Source: Diaphorobacter nitroreducens
GTDB lineage: Bacteria; Pseudomonadota; Gammaproteobacteria; Burkholderiales; Burkholderiaceae_C
Direction of reading: 5' to 3'
DNA: 64,000 nucleotides
NCBI GenBank assembly: GCA_003755025.1
Contig: RJVL01000001.1
Coordinates: forward strand, 1 to 64,000
This document shows positions 8,766-19,957 of the stretch, piece by piece (positions within the stretch are counted from its first letter, which is position 1; each line of letters starts with the position of its first letter). The position numbers were made by a program, and so were the translations under genes. The notes below the pieces were generated by a model. It was not told where the DNA came from. It saw nothing but the letters and a program-made list of their open reading frames with translations, and did no database searches.

Positions 8766-9018
8766 AACCAGGTACTCCGTGTGGGCCGCCGTTCGGGCGG
8801 CCGTTCGTGTGTTTGACGCGATAGGTACGGGATTGTGCCGCGCGGGGCGTTCCAGCACTCGCCACCATGGGATTGCCTGCAAGGCGGTAAGTTCACCGGA
8901 CGGCCGGCCTCGAGCGCGCGGTTTGCGCCAGCGCAAAGCCCTGGGGCCCATACCGTGCGCCGTCTAGAGGGGCAACCGCCAGCAGCCAGCCAGGGCGGCG
9001 CTGGGAATAATCAGGCAC

Positions 9019-9582
9019 ATGACCCTTGCTCCTGCCGGCGCGCGCCGTCTCCTGACCCTGGCCTTCGCGGCCAGCATGCTGGCGCTGGCCGCCTGCAGCC
9101 CTGCGCTGAATTGGCGCAGCGTCACCTTGCCCGACGCCGGCCTGGCGCTGACGCTGCCCTGCAAGCCTGAGTATGCGAGCCGGCCCGTGGACCTGGGCAC
9201 GGGCGCCGTGCCGCTCGCCATGGTTGGCTGTGAGGCCGACGGCGCCACCTTCGCCGTATCCCACATGCCGCTAGCCGAGGCGGCGCAGGTCGGGGCGATG
9301 CTGGCGCGCTGGCAGGCGGCCGTACAGGCCGGCATGCGCGCTTCGCAGCCGGCTGCACCTGTCGCCTTCGTGCCCACGCGCGCGCTGGCTGTGCCGCAGT
9401 CGGTGCGGCTGCAGGCGCAGGGCCAGGCGCCCGGCGGCTCGGCCGTCACCGTCGATGCCGTGTGGTTCGCGCGCCTGGAGGGCGGCCAGGCACGTCTGTA
9501 CCACGCGGCGGTCTATGCGCCGCGTCGCACGACGGCCACGGCGGCTGACACCTTCTTCGCCAGCCTGGCGCTGCAGCCATGA
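9019..9582 (+). CDS. Putative lipoprotein of unknown function
   Basis: The 187-residue product begins with a basic region, a hydrophobic core and a lipobox (LALAACSP), so it should be a lipoprotein acylated on the cysteine. The rest (LPDAGLALTLPCKPEYASRP, then VGCEADGATFAVSH) resembles no family I recognise, though the style is that of small periplasmic proteins with DUF-type beta domains. It overlaps the MFS transporter start by four bases (ATGA), suggesting coupled expression. The 253 bases between it and the divergent thioredoxin-like gene hold no feature beyond a CACAAT-type box (8832-8837, minus strand). Confidence 0.7.
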   Translation: MTLAPAGARRLLTLAFAASMLALAACSPALNWRSVTLPDAGLALTLPCKPEYASRPVDLGTGAVPLAMVGCEADGATFAVSHMPLAEAAQVGAMLARWQAAVQAGMRASQPAAPVAFVPTRALAVPQSVRLQAQGQAPGGSAVTVDAVWFARLEGGQARLYHAAVYAPRRTTATAADTFFASLALQP

Positions 9583-10817
9583 GCGCGCTCACGCGGCGCA
9601 CGGCCGTGGTCGTCTTCCTGGCCTTTGCGTTCACCTACTTCATCTCGGCGCTGTTGCGCGCGATCACCGCCACTCTGGCGCCCACACTGGAGGCCGAGTT
9701 CCAGTTGCACGCGCGCGACCTGGGGCTGCTGGCGGGTGGCTACTTCCTGGGTTTCTCGCTCACGCAACTGCCGCTGGGCCGGTGGCTGGATCGTCACGGC
9801 CCGCGCACGGTGCTGCTCGGCTTTCTGGGCGTGGCGGTGGCGGGGTGCCTGGTGTTCTCGTGGGCCACGGGCTTCTCGGGGCTGCTTGCGGGGCGCATGC
9901 TGTGCGGCGCGGGCGTCAGCGCCTGCCTGATGGCTCCGCTCACGGGATTCCGGCGCTGGCTGGAGCCTGGTGCGCAGCTGCGCGCCAACTCCTGGATGCT
10001 GATGACCGGTTCGCTGGGCATGGTGGCGTCCACTCTGCCGGTGCAGTGGCTGCTGCCACTGGCAGGGTGGCGCCCGTTGTTCTGGGGGCTGGCGGCGCTC
10101 ATCGTGCTGGCCATGGCGCTGCTGGCGCTGGGCGTGCCGCGCTGGCCGCAGGCGCCGGCAGAGTCGGGAGCAGGCGTAGAAACGGGCTATGCACAGGTGT
10201 GGCGCCATCCGTACTTCCTGCGCACGGCGCCGCTGGGCTTCTTCTGCTATGGCGGCATGGTCGCGGTGCAGACGCTGTGGGCCGCGCCCTGGATGCAGCA
10301 CGTGGCCGGCCATACGCCGTTGCAGGCCGCCACCGGGCTGTTCTGGATCAATGTGAGCATGCTGCTCACCTTCTGGACCTGGGGCATGGCCAGCCCGTGG
10401 TTGCTGCGCCGCGTGGGCGGGGCCGACCCGGTGATGGCCGCGAGTTTGCCGCTGTCGCTGCTGGTGCTGGCGGGCATTGTGTTGGCGGGCGGACGTGCGG
10501 GCGCCGCGGCCTGGGCGCTGTATTGCGTGTCATGCACCAGCGTGGCGCTGTCGCAGCCCGCGGTGGCATTGGCGTTCCCGCAGGCGCTGGCGGGGCGCGC
10601 GCTGTCGGCGTACAACCTGGTGATCTTTGCGGGGGTGTTTGCCGTGCAATGGGGTATTGGCCTGGCGGTGGACGCGTTCGTGGCCGCCGGGCTGGACATG
10701 GCGCGCGCCTACCGGGCCGCCATGGCGCTACACCTGGCCTGCACGGCGGGAGCCTATGCATGGTTCATGGCGCGGCGCGGGCACGGTGATAATGCACTGC
10801 ACTGCAGCACCCCATGA
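9579..10817 (+). CDS. MFS transporter
   Basis: The 412-residue protein has about twelve hydrophobic segments and the MFS loop 2-3 motif (GRWLDRHGPRTVLLGFLG). It is a secondary transporter using the proton gradient; the substrate is unknown and the short loops give no clue. The arrangement GGYFLGFSLTQLPLGRWLDR resembles the nitrate/cyanate-type and drug efflux branches alike. It overlaps both neighbours by four bases (lipoprotein upstream, EIIA downstream), so it may form one transcription unit with the PTS genes. Confidence 0.9.
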   Translation: MSALTRRTAVVVFLAFAFTYFISALLRAITATLAPTLEAEFQLHARDLGLLAGGYFLGFSLTQLPLGRWLDRHGPRTVLLGFLGVAVAGCLVFSWATGFSGLLAGRMLCGAGVSACLMAPLTGFRRWLEPGAQLRANSWMLMTGSLGMVASTLPVQWLLPLAGWRPLFWGLAALIVLAMALLALGVPRWPQAPAESGAGVETGYAQVWRHPYFLRTAPLGFFCYGGMVAVQTLWAAPWMQHVAGHTPLQAATGLFWINVSMLLTFWTWGMASPWLLRRVGGADPVMAASLPLSLLVLAGIVLAGGRAGAAAWALYCVSCTSVALSQPAVALAFPQALAGRALSAYNLVIFAGVFAVQWGIGLAVDAFVAAGLDMARAYRAAMALHLACTAGAYAWFMARRGHGDNALHCSTP

Positions 10818-11263
10818 ATACGCGCCTTCTCATCATCGCCCACGCCCCTTTGGCCCATGCGCTGCGTGAATGCGCGCTGCACGTGTTCCCCGACTGCTGG
10901 CAGGAGGTGCTGGCGCTGGACGTGCCGCCCCATGAGGCCCCCGAGGCCACGCTGTCGGCCGCCCGCGCGCTGATGGAGCAGCAGGGCGAGGCCTCGGTGC
11001 TGGTGCTGAGCGACCTGTTCGGCGCCACGCCCTGCAACGTGGCCCAGCGGCTGGTGGACGGCCTGCAGTCCCGCCTGGTGGCGGGCGTGAACCTGCCCAT
11101 GCTGCTGCGCGCCGTGAGCTACCGTAGCGAGCCGCTGGATGCGCTGGTGGCACGCGCCCTCGTGGGTGGCACGCAGGGCGTGATGCAGGTGGGCGCGGCC
11201 GCGCCGCAGAATCAAAACCGACGTCCGTCTCATGATCAAGAAGAACATCACCATCAGCAATAA
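10814..11263 (+). CDS. PTS fructose/mannose-type EIIA component
   Basis: This 149-residue protein matches the EIIA-Man fold: LLIIAHAPLAHAL places the phosphorylatable histidine at residue 10, and VLVLSDLFGATPCNVAQRL is the conserved middle. It would accept phosphate from HPr. No EIIB, EIIC or EIID lies nearby, so it is probably a regulatory phospho-acceptor rather than part of a sugar permease. Its ATG overlaps the MFS stop by four bases, and its last 32 bases overlap ptsH, giving a His-rich C-terminus (EEHHHQQ). Confidence 0.9.
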   Translation: MNTRLLIIAHAPLAHALRECALHVFPDCWQEVLALDVPPHEAPEATLSAARALMEQQGEASVLVLSDLFGATPCNVAQRLVDGLQSRLVAGVNLPMLLRAVSYRSEPLDALVARALVGGTQGVMQVGAAAPQNQNRRPSHDQEEHHHQQ

Positions 11264-11501
11264 GCTGGGCCTGCACGCCCGCGCCTCCGCCAAGCTCACC
11301 AAGATGGCGGGCAGTTTTCCCTGCGACGTCTGGATGAGCAAGGGAGAGCGCCGCATCAATGCCAAAAGCATCATGGGGGTGATGATGCTGGCGGCGGGCA
11401 TGGGGTCCGAGGTCGAGATCGAGACCGATGGCGCGCAGGAGCAGGAAGCCATGGATGCGCTTGTCGCGCTCATCGATGGCAAGTTCGGCGAGGGCGAATA
11501 A
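11232..11501 (+). CDS. ptsH: Phosphocarrier protein HPr
   Basis: The 89-residue protein is HPr. LGLHARASAKL contains the phospho-accepting His15, and NAKSIMGVMMLAAG contains Ser46, the regulatory site targeted by HPr kinase. HPr shuttles phosphate from enzyme I to EIIA. The gene starts inside the end of the EIIA gene (32-base overlap) and is followed after 18 bases by ptsI, forming a compact relay unit. Confidence 0.97.
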   Translation: MIKKNITISNKLGLHARASAKLTKMAGSFPCDVWMSKGERRINAKSIMGVMMLAAGMGSEVEIETDGAQEQEAMDALVALIDGKFGEGE

Positions 11502-11519
11502 ACCGCAGGCGAGGCACGC

Positions 11520-13289
11520 ATGACCTTCTCCATCCACGGTCTGGCTGTCGCGCGCGGCATCGCCATCGGGCGGGCGGTGCTCGCGGTATCCAGCCGCATG
11601 GAGGTGGTGCACTACTTCATCGAGCCCGGCCAGGTCGAGGCCGAGATCCTGCGTGCGCGCCGCGGACGGGACGCGGTGGCCGAGGAGCTGCAGCGCCTGC
11701 AGACCGACATGCCGCACGACGCGCCGCCCGAGCTGGCCGCGCTGCTGGACGTGCACCTGATGCTGCTGCAGGACGAGATGCTGGTCAACGGCGTCAAGCA
11801 CTGGATCACCGACCGCCTCTACAACGCCGAGTGGGCGCTGACCACGCAGCTGGAGATCATCAGTCGCCAGTTTGACGAAATGGAGGACGACTACCTGCGC
11901 GAGCGCAAGGCCGACCTGGAGCAGGTGGTGGAGCGCATCCTGCGCCACATGCGCGGCGTGGCCAGCCCCGTCGCGCCGCCGCCCTCCGCCCCCCGCCGCC
12001 AGGCCGAGGCGGGTGCGGAGGCGGAGTTCCTGCTGGGCGGCGCGGCCGATGCGCCGCTGGTGCTGGTGGCGCACGATTTGTCGCCGGCCGACATGCTGCA
12101 GTTCAAGCAGAGCGTGTTCGCCGGCTTCGTGACCGACGTGGGGGGCAAGACCAGCCACACGGCCATCGTGGCGCGCAGCATGGACATCCCCGCCGTGGTG
12201 GGTGCGCGCAGCGCCAGCCAGTTGGTGCGACAGGACGACTGGGTCATCATCGACGGCGATGCCGGCGTGGTCATCGTCGACCCCACGCCGATCATCCTGG
12301 CGGAATACGGCTTTCGCCAGCGCCAGATCACGCTGGAGCGCGAGCGCCTCATGCGGCTGCGCCACACGCCGGCCGTCACGCTGGATGCGCAGGCCATTGA
12401 GCTGCTGGCCAACATCGAGCAGCCCGGTGATGCGGGTGCCGCGTTGCGCGCGGGCGCGGCGGGCGTGGGGTTGTTTCGCAGCGAATTTTTGTTCATGGGC
12501 CGCAGCGGCCGCCTGCCGGACGAGGAGGAGCAGTACCGCGCCTACCGCGAGGCGGTGGAGGGCATGCAGGGCCTGCCCGTGACCATCCGCACCGTCGATG
12601 TGGGCGCCGACAAGCCGCTGGACAAGGGGTACAAGGACAGTTCGCTCAACCCGGCGCTGGGCCTGCGCGCCATCCGCTGGAGCCTGGCCGATCCGGCCAT
12701 GTTCCGCACCCAGCTGCGCGCGGTGTTGCGCGCGGCGGCACACGGCCCGGTGCGGCTGCTGTTCCCCATGCTCGCGCATGTGAGCGAGATCCGGCAGACG
12801 CTGGCCCAGGTGGACCTGGCGCGCGCCGAGCTGGACGCACGCGGCGCTGCCTACGGTGCGGTGCAGCTGGGCGCCATGATCGAAGTGCCGGCTGCGGCGC
12901 TCATGGTGCGCCAGTTCCTGCGCTACTTCGACTTTCTCTCGATCGGCACCAACGACCTGATCCAGTACGCGCTGGCCATCGACCGCGCGGACGAGGCCGT
13001 GGCCCACCTGTACGACCCGTTGCACCCGGCCGTGCTGCGGCTGGTGGCCGACGTGATCGCGGAGGGCGCGCGCCAGGGCAAGAGCGTGAGCGTGTGCGGC
13101 GAGATGGCGGGCGATGTCGCCATGACCCGGCTGCTGCTGGGCCTGGGCCTGCGCAGCTTCTCCATGCAGCCGGCGCAGATCCTGGCCGTCAAGCAGGAGG
13201 TGCTGCGCGCCGACGCGCGCAAGCTGGGCGAGTGGGCGCAGCAGCTGTTGGATGCGGACGATCCGGCTGCGTCGTTGCAAGCTCCCTGA
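11520..13289 (+). CDS. ptsI: Phosphoenolpyruvate-protein phosphotransferase (enzyme I)
   Basis: This 589-residue enzyme I starts the relay by taking phosphate from PEP. The active histidine is His213 in GGKTSHTAIVARS, and the C-terminal PEP-binding barrel has FRSEFLFMGR, GALGLRAIR-type (NPALGLRAIR) and DFLSIGTNDLIQYALAIDR motifs. A proline/alanine-rich insert (about residues 148-176, ASPVAPPPSAPRRQ) separates the HPr-binding and phosphohistidine domains and explains the shifted histidine number. It is followed at once by a repeat. Confidence 0.96.
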   Translation: MTFSIHGLAVARGIAIGRAVLAVSSRMEVVHYFIEPGQVEAEILRARRGRDAVAEELQRLQTDMPHDAPPELAALLDVHLMLLQDEMLVNGVKHWITDRLYNAEWALTTQLEIISRQFDEMEDDYLRERKADLEQVVERILRHMRGVASPVAPPPSAPRRQAEAGAEAEFLLGGAADAPLVLVAHDLSPADMLQFKQSVFAGFVTDVGGKTSHTAIVARSMDIPAVVGARSASQLVRQDDWVIIDGDAGVVIVDPTPIILAEYGFRQRQITLERERLMRLRHTPAVTLDAQAIELLANIEQPGDAGAALRAGAAGVGLFRSEFLFMGRSGRLPDEEEQYRAYREAVEGMQGLPVTIRTVDVGADKPLDKGYKDSSLNPALGLRAIRWSLADPAMFRTQLRAVLRAAAHGPVRLLFPMLAHVSEIRQTLAQVDLARAELDARGAAYGAVQLGAMIEVPAAALMVRQFLRYFDFLSIGTNDLIQYALAIDRADEAVAHLYDPLHPAVLRLVADVIAEGARQGKSVSVCGEMAGDVAMTRLLLGLGLRSFSMQPAQILAVKQEVLRADARKLGEWAQQLLDADDPAASLQAP

Positions 13290-13291
13290 TC

Positions 13292-13355
13292 GCTATTTAA
13301 ATAATAGCTGCTAGCGCTTGTCAGTATTGGCCTAGAGGCCGATTTGACTTGTATT
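13292..13355 (+). repeat. Intergenic ~60-bp repeat, copy 3
   Basis: This is one of the cleaner copies: GCTATTTAAATAATAGCTGC, TAGCGCTTGTCAGTATTGGC, then CTAGAGGCCGATTTGACTTG. It fills most of the space between the convergent ptsI and lipA genes. Confidence 0.85.
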
Positions 13356-13360
13356 CCGAG

Positions 13361-14341
13361 TCAAACGCCAGCGGCGTGCGCCTGCTGGTCGGCGTGGTAG
13401 CTGGAGCGCACCATGGCACCTACTGCGGCATGGCTGAAGCCCATCTTGTAGGCTTCTTCCTCGAACATCTTGAAGGTGTCGGGGTGCACGTAGCGGCGCA
13501 CCGGCAGGTGGCTGTTGCTGGGGGCGAGGTACTGGCCGATGGTCAGCATCTCGATGCCATGTGTGCGCATGTCGCGCATGACTTCCAGGATCTCCTCGTC
13601 CGTCTCGCCCAGGCCTACCATCAGGCCGCTCTTGGTGGGCACGCCGGGATGCAGTTGCTTGAACTTCTTGAGCAGGTTGAGGCTGAACTGGTAGTCGGAG
13701 CCGGGGCGCGCTTCCTTGTACAGGCGCGGCACGGTTTCCAGATTGTGGTTCATCACGTCCGGGGGCGCGGCCTTGAGGATTTCGAGCGCACGGTCGTCGC
13801 GGCCGCGGAAGTCGGGCGTGAGGATCTCGATCTGCGTGCTGGGCGAGAGTTCGCGGGTACGCTGGATGCACTCCACGAAGTGGCCCGAGCCGCCGTCGCG
13901 CAGATCGTCGCGGTCCACGCTGGTGATGACCACGTACTTCAGGCGCAGCGCGGCAATCGTCTTGGCGAGGTTCAGCGGCTCGTCTTTGTCCAGCGGGTCG
14001 GGGCGGCCGTGGCCCACGTCGCAGAACGGGCAGCGGCGCGTGCACTTGTCGCCCATGATCATGAACGTGGCCGTGCCCCTGCCAAAGCATTCGCCGATGT
14101 TGGGGCAGCTGGCTTCCTCGCACACCGTGTGCAGCTTGTGCTCGCGCAGGATGTTCTTGATCTCGTAAAAGCGCGTGGTGGGACTGCCTGCTTTCACGCG
14201 AATCCACTCGGGCTTCTTGAGGACCTCACCCTGCTCGACCTTGATCGGGATGCGCGACAGCTTGGCCGCGGCCTTCTGCTTGGCCAGCGGGTTGTAGGCT
14301 TCGGTGGACTGCGCTTCGCGCACGACGTCGGGAGTGCTCAT
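13361..14341 (-). CDS. lipA: Lipoyl synthase
   Basis: The 326-residue radical SAM enzyme inserts two sulfurs into protein-bound octanoyl groups to make lipoyl. [16 protein letters not shown] holds the auxiliary cluster cysteines, and [13 protein letters not shown] is the radical SAM CxxxCxxC motif. The C-terminal serine-containing RSSYHAD segment that completes the auxiliary cluster is present. The ATG at 14341 (MSTPDVV) is preferred to upstream starts that would run into lipB. It lies 17 bases after lipB, the standard pair. A TACAAT box on the minus strand (14432-14437) is a candidate -10. Confidence 0.97.
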   Translation of the reverse strand: MSTPDVVREAQSTEAYNPLAKQKAAAKLSRIPIKVEQGEVLKKPEWIRVKAGSPTTRFYEIKNILREHKLHTVCEEASCPNIGECFGRGTATFMIMGDKCTRRCPFCDVGHGRPDPLDKDEPLNLAKTIAALRLKYVVITSVDRDDLRDGGSGHFVECIQRTRELSPSTQIEILTPDFRGRDDRALEILKAAPPDVMNHNLETVPRLYKEARPGSDYQFSLNLLKKFKQLHPGVPTKSGLMVGLGETDEEILEVMRDMRTHGIEMLTIGQYLAPSNSHLPVRRYVHPDTFKMFEEEAYKMGFSHAAVGAMVRSSYHADQQAHAAGV

Positions 14342-14358
14342 GGCTGCTGAGGGAGAGG

Positions 14359-15051
14359 TCAGGGCGCGAGGCGGCGTGCGAGCTGTTGGCCCAGCATGGC
14401 CGCGGCATCGTCCCAGGGGATGTGGACGCCGATTGTAGAAAGGTCCACCGTTTGCAAACCTGCGTAACCGCAAGGGTTGATGCGGGAGAAGGGTTCCAGG
14501 TCCATGGCGACGTTCAGCGCCACACCGTGGTAGGTGCAGTGGCGCGCGACCTTGATGCCCAGCGCGGCGATCTTGCCCAAGCCGGTGAAGTCCGGCTGGG
14601 GTGGGCCGTCGGCGTGGGCACTTTTTTGCGGGCGCTGCGGCAGCATGCTGTGGCCGCGCGGATCGTCCAGGCGCACGTAGATGCCGGGCGCGCCGGCCAC
14701 GCGGTGGCCCGTCACGCCGTAGTGGCCCAGCGTGCGGATCACGGCTTCCTCAATGCGGTACACGTATTCCTTGACGTAGTAGCCCGCACGGCGCAGATCG
14801 ATGAGCGGATAGGCCACGACCTGGCCGGGGCCATGGTGCGTCACCTGCCCGCCGCGGTTGGTGGCAACGACGGGGATGCCGCCGGGCGAGAGGACGTGGT
14901 CGCTCTTGCCGGCCAGGCCCTGTGTGTACACCGCGGGGTGCTCACAAATCCACAGCTCGTCGGGCGTCTCGTCAGTGCGCTCCTCCGTGAAGCGCTGCAT
15001 GGCGGCCACCGTGGCCGGGTAGTCCACCCGGCCCAGCATGCGCAACTCCAT
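14359..15051 (-). CDS. lipB: Octanoyltransferase
   Basis: This 230-residue enzyme moves octanoyl from acyl carrier protein to lipoyl domains, the step before LipA. It shows [20 protein letters not shown], the catalytic lysine in [10 protein letters not shown] and the catalytic cysteine in [10 protein letters not shown] short insert (about residues 134-150) is specific to this protein. It sits between the DUF493 gene and lipA in one minus-strand unit. Confidence 0.97.
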   Translation of the reverse strand: MELRMLGRVDYPATVAAMQRFTEERTDETPDELWICEHPAVYTQGLAGKSDHVLSPGGIPVVATNRGGQVTHHGPGQVVAYPLIDLRRAGYYVKEYVYRIEEAVIRTLGHYGVTGHRVAGAPGIYVRLDDPRGHSMLPQRPQKSAHADGPPQPDFTGLGKIAALGIKVARHCTYHGVALNVAMDLEPFSRINPCGYAGLQTVDLSTIGVHIPWDDAAAMLGQQLARRLAP

Positions 15052-15062
15052 GGTGCGGACGT

Positions 15063-15359
15063 TCAGAGCACGACCTTGACCATCGGGTGCGAGGTCAGGG
15101 CCCGGTACAGATCATCGAGCTGCTCCCGGCTGGTGGCAGTCACGGTGATGGTCACGCCCAGGTAGTTGCCCGCGCGGCTGTCGCGCAACTCGATGGTGGA
15201 AGCGTCGAAGTCGGGGTCGAAGCGGCGCGCAACCTCGGTGACGGCATGCACGAACCCGTTCACGTTTGCTCCCATGACCTTGATGGGAAAGCGGGACGGA
15301 TATTCGATCAACGAGTCCTTGCGAGGATCGGCGGAAGAGGGCTGGCTGGGCGTCGTCAT
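15063..15359 (-). CDS. DUF493 (YbeD-like) protein
   Basis: This 98-residue protein matches the YbeD family: [20 protein letters not shown] at the front and [23 protein letters not shown] sequence at the back, an ACT-like fold. Its function is unresolved; members are often next to lipB, as here (11 bases), which suggests a link to lipoate metabolism. Confidence 0.92.
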   Translation of the reverse strand: MTTPSQPSSADPRKDSLIEYPSRFPIKVMGANVNGFVHAVTEVARRFDPDFDASTIELRDSRAGNYLGVTITVTATSREQLDDLYRALTSHPMVKVVL

Positions 15360-15541
15360 TAGGCTCTTTCAAGGCCGGAGGGGCCGAAGGGAAGGGGTGC
15401 CCCAAGCGGGTGGCGATGGTATACCCGCGGTTCGCTGTGGCTTTAGGCGGGCCCCGTGGCCGCGCTGCACCACAATGGGCGTTGGCGCGTTGCCACAATG
15501 GTGCGGCTATGTGCAGTGATCCACCCGCGCTCCGTTACCGA

Positions 15542-15572
15542 TTGTGGATCGGCCGGGGTTTTTACTTATAAT
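15542..15572 (+). promoter_or_regulatory. Promoter of the atp operon
   Basis: A perfect -10 box TATAAT (15567-15572) lies 27 bases before the atpI start. The best -35 is TTGTGG (15542-15547), with a long 19-base spacer, so the -35 assignment is uncertain. There is no other good promoter before atpB. Two CACAAT boxes (15471-15476 and 15494-15499) lie farther upstream. Confidence 0.65.
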
Positions 15573-15598
15573 CAAGGGCTTTGTGAAAGTTTTGGTCT

Positions 15599-16087
15599 GT
15601 GGCGCAGGCGTCTTCCAACGATAAAAAAATCGCCTCCGAGACTGAATCTGAGGTTGAGGATTCCGACTTCAAGCCCCTGACTGCACAAGAGGCGCAGGAG
15701 TGGCGGTCACGCCATCCGGCGCTGTCGGTCTGGCGCATTGTCTGGGGCCAGGCGGCGGTGGGGGCGGTAGTGGCCCTGCTGGCATGGTGGCTGACGGGCA
15801 GGCTGCCGGTGGCATGGTCCGCCGGGTATGGGGCTCTGTCCGTCGTGGTGCCGGCGGCGCTGTTTGCCCGTGGCATGGCGCGCAGGCGCTCCACGGCTGG
15901 TGCTGCGATGGTCGGGCTTCTGGGTTGGGAGTTGGTCAAGATTGCATTGACCGTCGCCATGTTGGCGGCGGCGCCCCGGGTAGTGCCGGGGCTCAGCTGG
16001 CTGGCGTTGCTGGTCGGCATGGTGGTAACGATGAAAACGTACTGGATCGCGCTGCTGGCGCGGCCTGGTGTCCGACGAACCGATTGA
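15599..16087 (+). CDS. atpI: ATP synthase subunit I (AtpI-like)
   Basis: The 162-residue protein has an acidic N-terminal extension of about 45 residues followed by four hydrophobic helices (WGQAAVGAVVALLAWWL and similar), the layout of betaproteobacterial AtpI. AtpI helps assemble the c-ring but is not part of the final enzyme. The start is taken as GTG at 15599, with GAAAG nearby as a weak ribosome-binding site. It lies directly upstream of atpB. Confidence 0.85.
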   Translation: MAQASSNDKKIASETESEVEDSDFKPLTAQEAQEWRSRHPALSVWRIVWGQAAVGAVVALLAWWLTGRLPVAWSAGYGALSVVVPAALFARGMARRRSTAGAAMVGLLGWELVKIALTVAMLAAAPRVVPGLSWLALLVGMVVTMKTYWIALLARPGVRRTD

Positions 16088-16094
16088 TATTTGA

Positions 16095-17273
<1,179 letters not shown>

Positions 17274-17308
17274 GCCTCCGTCAACGCCCTAGAAAGAAAG
17301 GTGTTGCC

Positions 17309-17779
17309 GTGAGTATCAACGCGACCCTGTTCGTTCAGGCCATTGTTTTCCTGATCCTGGTGCTGTTCACGATGAAGTTCGTGTGGCCCCCGATCGCGAA
17401 GGCGCTGGATGAGCGAGCCCAGAAAATCGCCGATGGTCTCGCAGCTGCCGATCGTGCCAAGACCGAGCTTGCTGCTGCCGACCAGCGTGTGAAGCAGGAA
17501 CTGGCTGCCGCCAGCAACGAAACCGCGACACGCTTGGCCGACGCTGAGCGCCGCGCACAGGCCATCATCGAAGAGGCCAAGGCGCGCGCCAACGATGAAG
17601 GCAACAAGATCGTCGCTGCTGCCCGTGCCGAGGCCGAGCAGCAAGCGATCCAGGCACGTGAAGCCCTGCGCGAGCAGGTGGCGGCCCTGGCCGTCAAGGG
17701 GGCTGAGCAGATTCTCCGCAAGGAAGTCAATGCCGGCGTTCATGCCGATCTGCTGAACCGTCTGAAGACCGAGCTGTAA
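17309..17779 (+). CDS. atpF: ATP synthase Fo subunit b
   Basis: The 156-residue protein has one N-terminal membrane helix ([19 protein letters not shown]) and a long charged helix (residues 35-150) that dimerises as the peripheral stalk. The start is GTG at 17309 (SINATLF), after AAGAAAGG. It lies between atpE and atpH in normal order. Confidence 0.96.
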
Positions 17780-17790
17780 GGGAGCATTCA

Positions 17791-18333
17791 ATGGCTGAAC
17801 TCGCCACCATTGCCCGCCCTTACGCCGAGGCGCTGTACAAGGCCTGCACCGACCAAGCGGGTGTGGACCTGAATGGCGCCACAGCCTGGGTGGACGAGCT
17901 GGCGGCGATTGCCGCCAATCCCCAATTGCGCCAACTGGCGGACAACCCCAAGGTGACGGGCGAGCAGGTGTTCGACGTCATCGTGGGCGTGGCCCGCTCG
18001 GCGTTGCCTGACCTGGCCAAGAACTTCCTGCGTACCGTGATCGACAACGGGCGCGTGCAGGCGCTGCCTGAAATCGCGGCCCAGTTCCGTACGCTGGTCA
18101 ATCGCAGCCACGGCACTTCGGATGCCGTGGTGTACAGCGCCTTCCCGCTGGATGCGGGGGCTCTGACCGATGTGGGTGCCACGCTTGAAAAGCGCTTCGG
18201 TCGCAAGCTCAATCTCTCCGTGCAGTTGGATGAGACCCTGATCGGCGGCGTGCGCGTGGTGGTGGGCGACGAGGTGCTCGACACTTCCGTCAAAGCCCGT
18301 CTGGAACAAATGAAAGCTGCCCTCACCGCCTGA
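17791..18333 (+). CDS. atpH: ATP synthase F1 subunit delta
   Basis: This 180-residue protein is delta, the clamp joining the b stalk to the alpha subunits. It begins [17 protein letters not shown], typical of the family, and ends with the conserved [20 protein letters not shown]. An AAGGGAGC ribosome-binding site precedes the start, 11 bases after atpF. Confidence 0.97.
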
Positions 18334-18379
18334 TGGGCGTGAGGTCTCGGCTATACCCCCAAGAAAGAAGGAAAGAGTC

Positions 18380-19939
18380 ATGCAACTCAATCCCGCAGAA
18401 ATTTCTGAACTGATCAAGAGCCGCATCGAAGGTCTGGCAGCCAGCAGCGACATCCGCAACCAGGGCACCGTGGTGTCCGTGACCGACGGTATCGTGCGCG
18501 TCCACGGCCTGTCGGACGTGATGCAGGGCGAAATGCTCGAATTCCCTGCTGCGGCAGACGGTCAGCCCTCCTTCGGCCTGGCCCTGAACCTCGAGCGCGA
18601 CTCCGTTGGCGCTGTGATTCTGGGCGAGTACGAACACATTTCTGAAGGCGATACCGTGAAGTGCACGGGCCGCATTCTGGAAGTGCCGGTGGGCCCGGAA
18701 CTGATCGGCCGCGTGGTGAACGCTCTCGGCCAGCCGATCGACGGCAAGGGTCCGATCAACGCCAAGATGACGGACGTGATCGAGAAGGTCGCTCCCGGCG
18801 TGATCGCGCGCCAGTCCGTGGACCAGCCGCTGCAAACCGGCCTGAAGTCCATCGACTCCATGGTGCCAATCGGCCGTGGCCAGCGTGAGCTGATCATCGG
18901 CGACCGCCAGACCGGCAAGACGGCAGTGGCCATCGACGCCATCATCAACCAGAAGGGCCAGGGCGTGACGTGTATCTACGTCGCCATCGGCCAGAAGGCA
19001 TCGTCGATCAAGAACGTGGTGCGCGCCCTGGAACAGGCCGGCGCCATGGAATACACCATCGTCGTGGCGGCTTCGGCTTCCGAGTCCGCCGCTATGCAGT
19101 ACGTGTCGGCCTACTCCGGCTGCACGATGGGCGAGTACTTCCGCGACCGTGGCGAAGACGCGCTGATCGTGTACGACGACCTGTCCAAGCAAGCTGTGGC
19201 CTACCGACAGGTTTCGCTGCTGCTGCGCCGCCCGCCAGGCCGCGAAGCCTTCCCCGGCGACGTGTTCTATCTCCACAGCCGCCTGCTGGAGCGTGCAGCA
19301 CGTGTGAATGCCGACTATGTGGAAGCCTTCACCAAGGGCGAGGTCAAGGGCAAGACGGGTTCGCTGACCGCACTGCCCGTGATCGAAACCCAGGCCGGCG
19401 ACGTGTCTGCCTTCGTTCCAACCAACGTGATCTCGATCACCGACGGTCAGATCTTCCTGGAAACCAGCCTGTTCAACGCTGGTATTCGTCCCGCCATCAA
19501 CGCCGGTATCTCGGTGTCGCGCGTGGGTGGTGCCGCCCAGACCAAGCTGATCAAGGGCCTGTCCGGCGGTATCCGTACCGACCTGGCCCAGTACCGTGAA
19601 CTCGCGGCGTTCGCGCAGTTCGCCTCCGACCTGGACGAAGCCACGCGCAAGCAGCTGGACCGCGGCGCCCGCGTGACGGAACTGCTCAAGCAGCCCCAGT
19701 ACAGCCCGCTGAGCACGGCCCTGATGGGCGCGACGCTCTTCACGGTGAACAAGGGCTTCCTGGACGACGTGGACGTGAAGAAGGTGCTGGCCTTCGAAGC
19801 CGGCCTGCACCAGTACCTGAAGACGAGCCACGGTGCGCTGCTGGACCGCCTGCAGCAGAACCGCGCGTTCGACAAGGAAGGCAAGGACGAGGCCGAACTG
19901 ACGCAAGCCATCACGGCGTTCAAGAAGTCGTTCGTTTAA
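18380..19939 (+). CDS. atpA: ATP synthase F1 subunit alpha
   Basis: The 519-residue protein is alpha, the non-catalytic nucleotide-binding subunit. It has Walker A GDRQTGKT near residue 175, the QKASSIKNV segment, and the conserved arginine-finger region [11 protein letters not shown]. Length and motifs are intact. It follows delta by 46 bases containing AAGAAAGAAGGAAAGAG. Confidence 0.99.
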   Translation: MQLNPAEISELIKSRIEGLAASSDIRNQGTVVSVTDGIVRVHGLSDVMQGEMLEFPAAADGQPSFGLALNLERDSVGAVILGEYEHISEGDTVKCTGRILEVPVGPELIGRVVNALGQPIDGKGPINAKMTDVIEKVAPGVIARQSVDQPLQTGLKSIDSMVPIGRGQRELIIGDRQTGKTAVAIDAIINQKGQGVTCIYVAIGQKASSIKNVVRALEQAGAMEYTIVVAASASESAAMQYVSAYSGCTMGEYFRDRGEDALIVYDDLSKQAVAYRQVSLLLRRPPGREAFPGDVFYLHSRLLERAARVNADYVEAFTKGEVKGKTGSLTALPVIETQAGDVSAFVPTNVISITDGQIFLETSLFNAGIRPAINAGISVSRVGGAAQTKLIKGLSGGIRTDLAQYRELAAFAQFASDLDEATRKQLDRGARVTELLKQPQYSPLSTALMGATLFTVNKGFLDDVDVKKVLAFEAGLHQYLKTSHGALLDRLQQNRAFDKEGKDEAELTQAITAFKKSFV

Positions 19940-19957
19940 ATCGGACGAGGAACCATC

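Noticed and set aside
15471..15499. Two close CACAAT copies as a possible direct-repeat regulator site before atpI
   Set aside because: The same hexamer is common upstream of many genes here, so a special role at this site is not supported beyond a possible -10.
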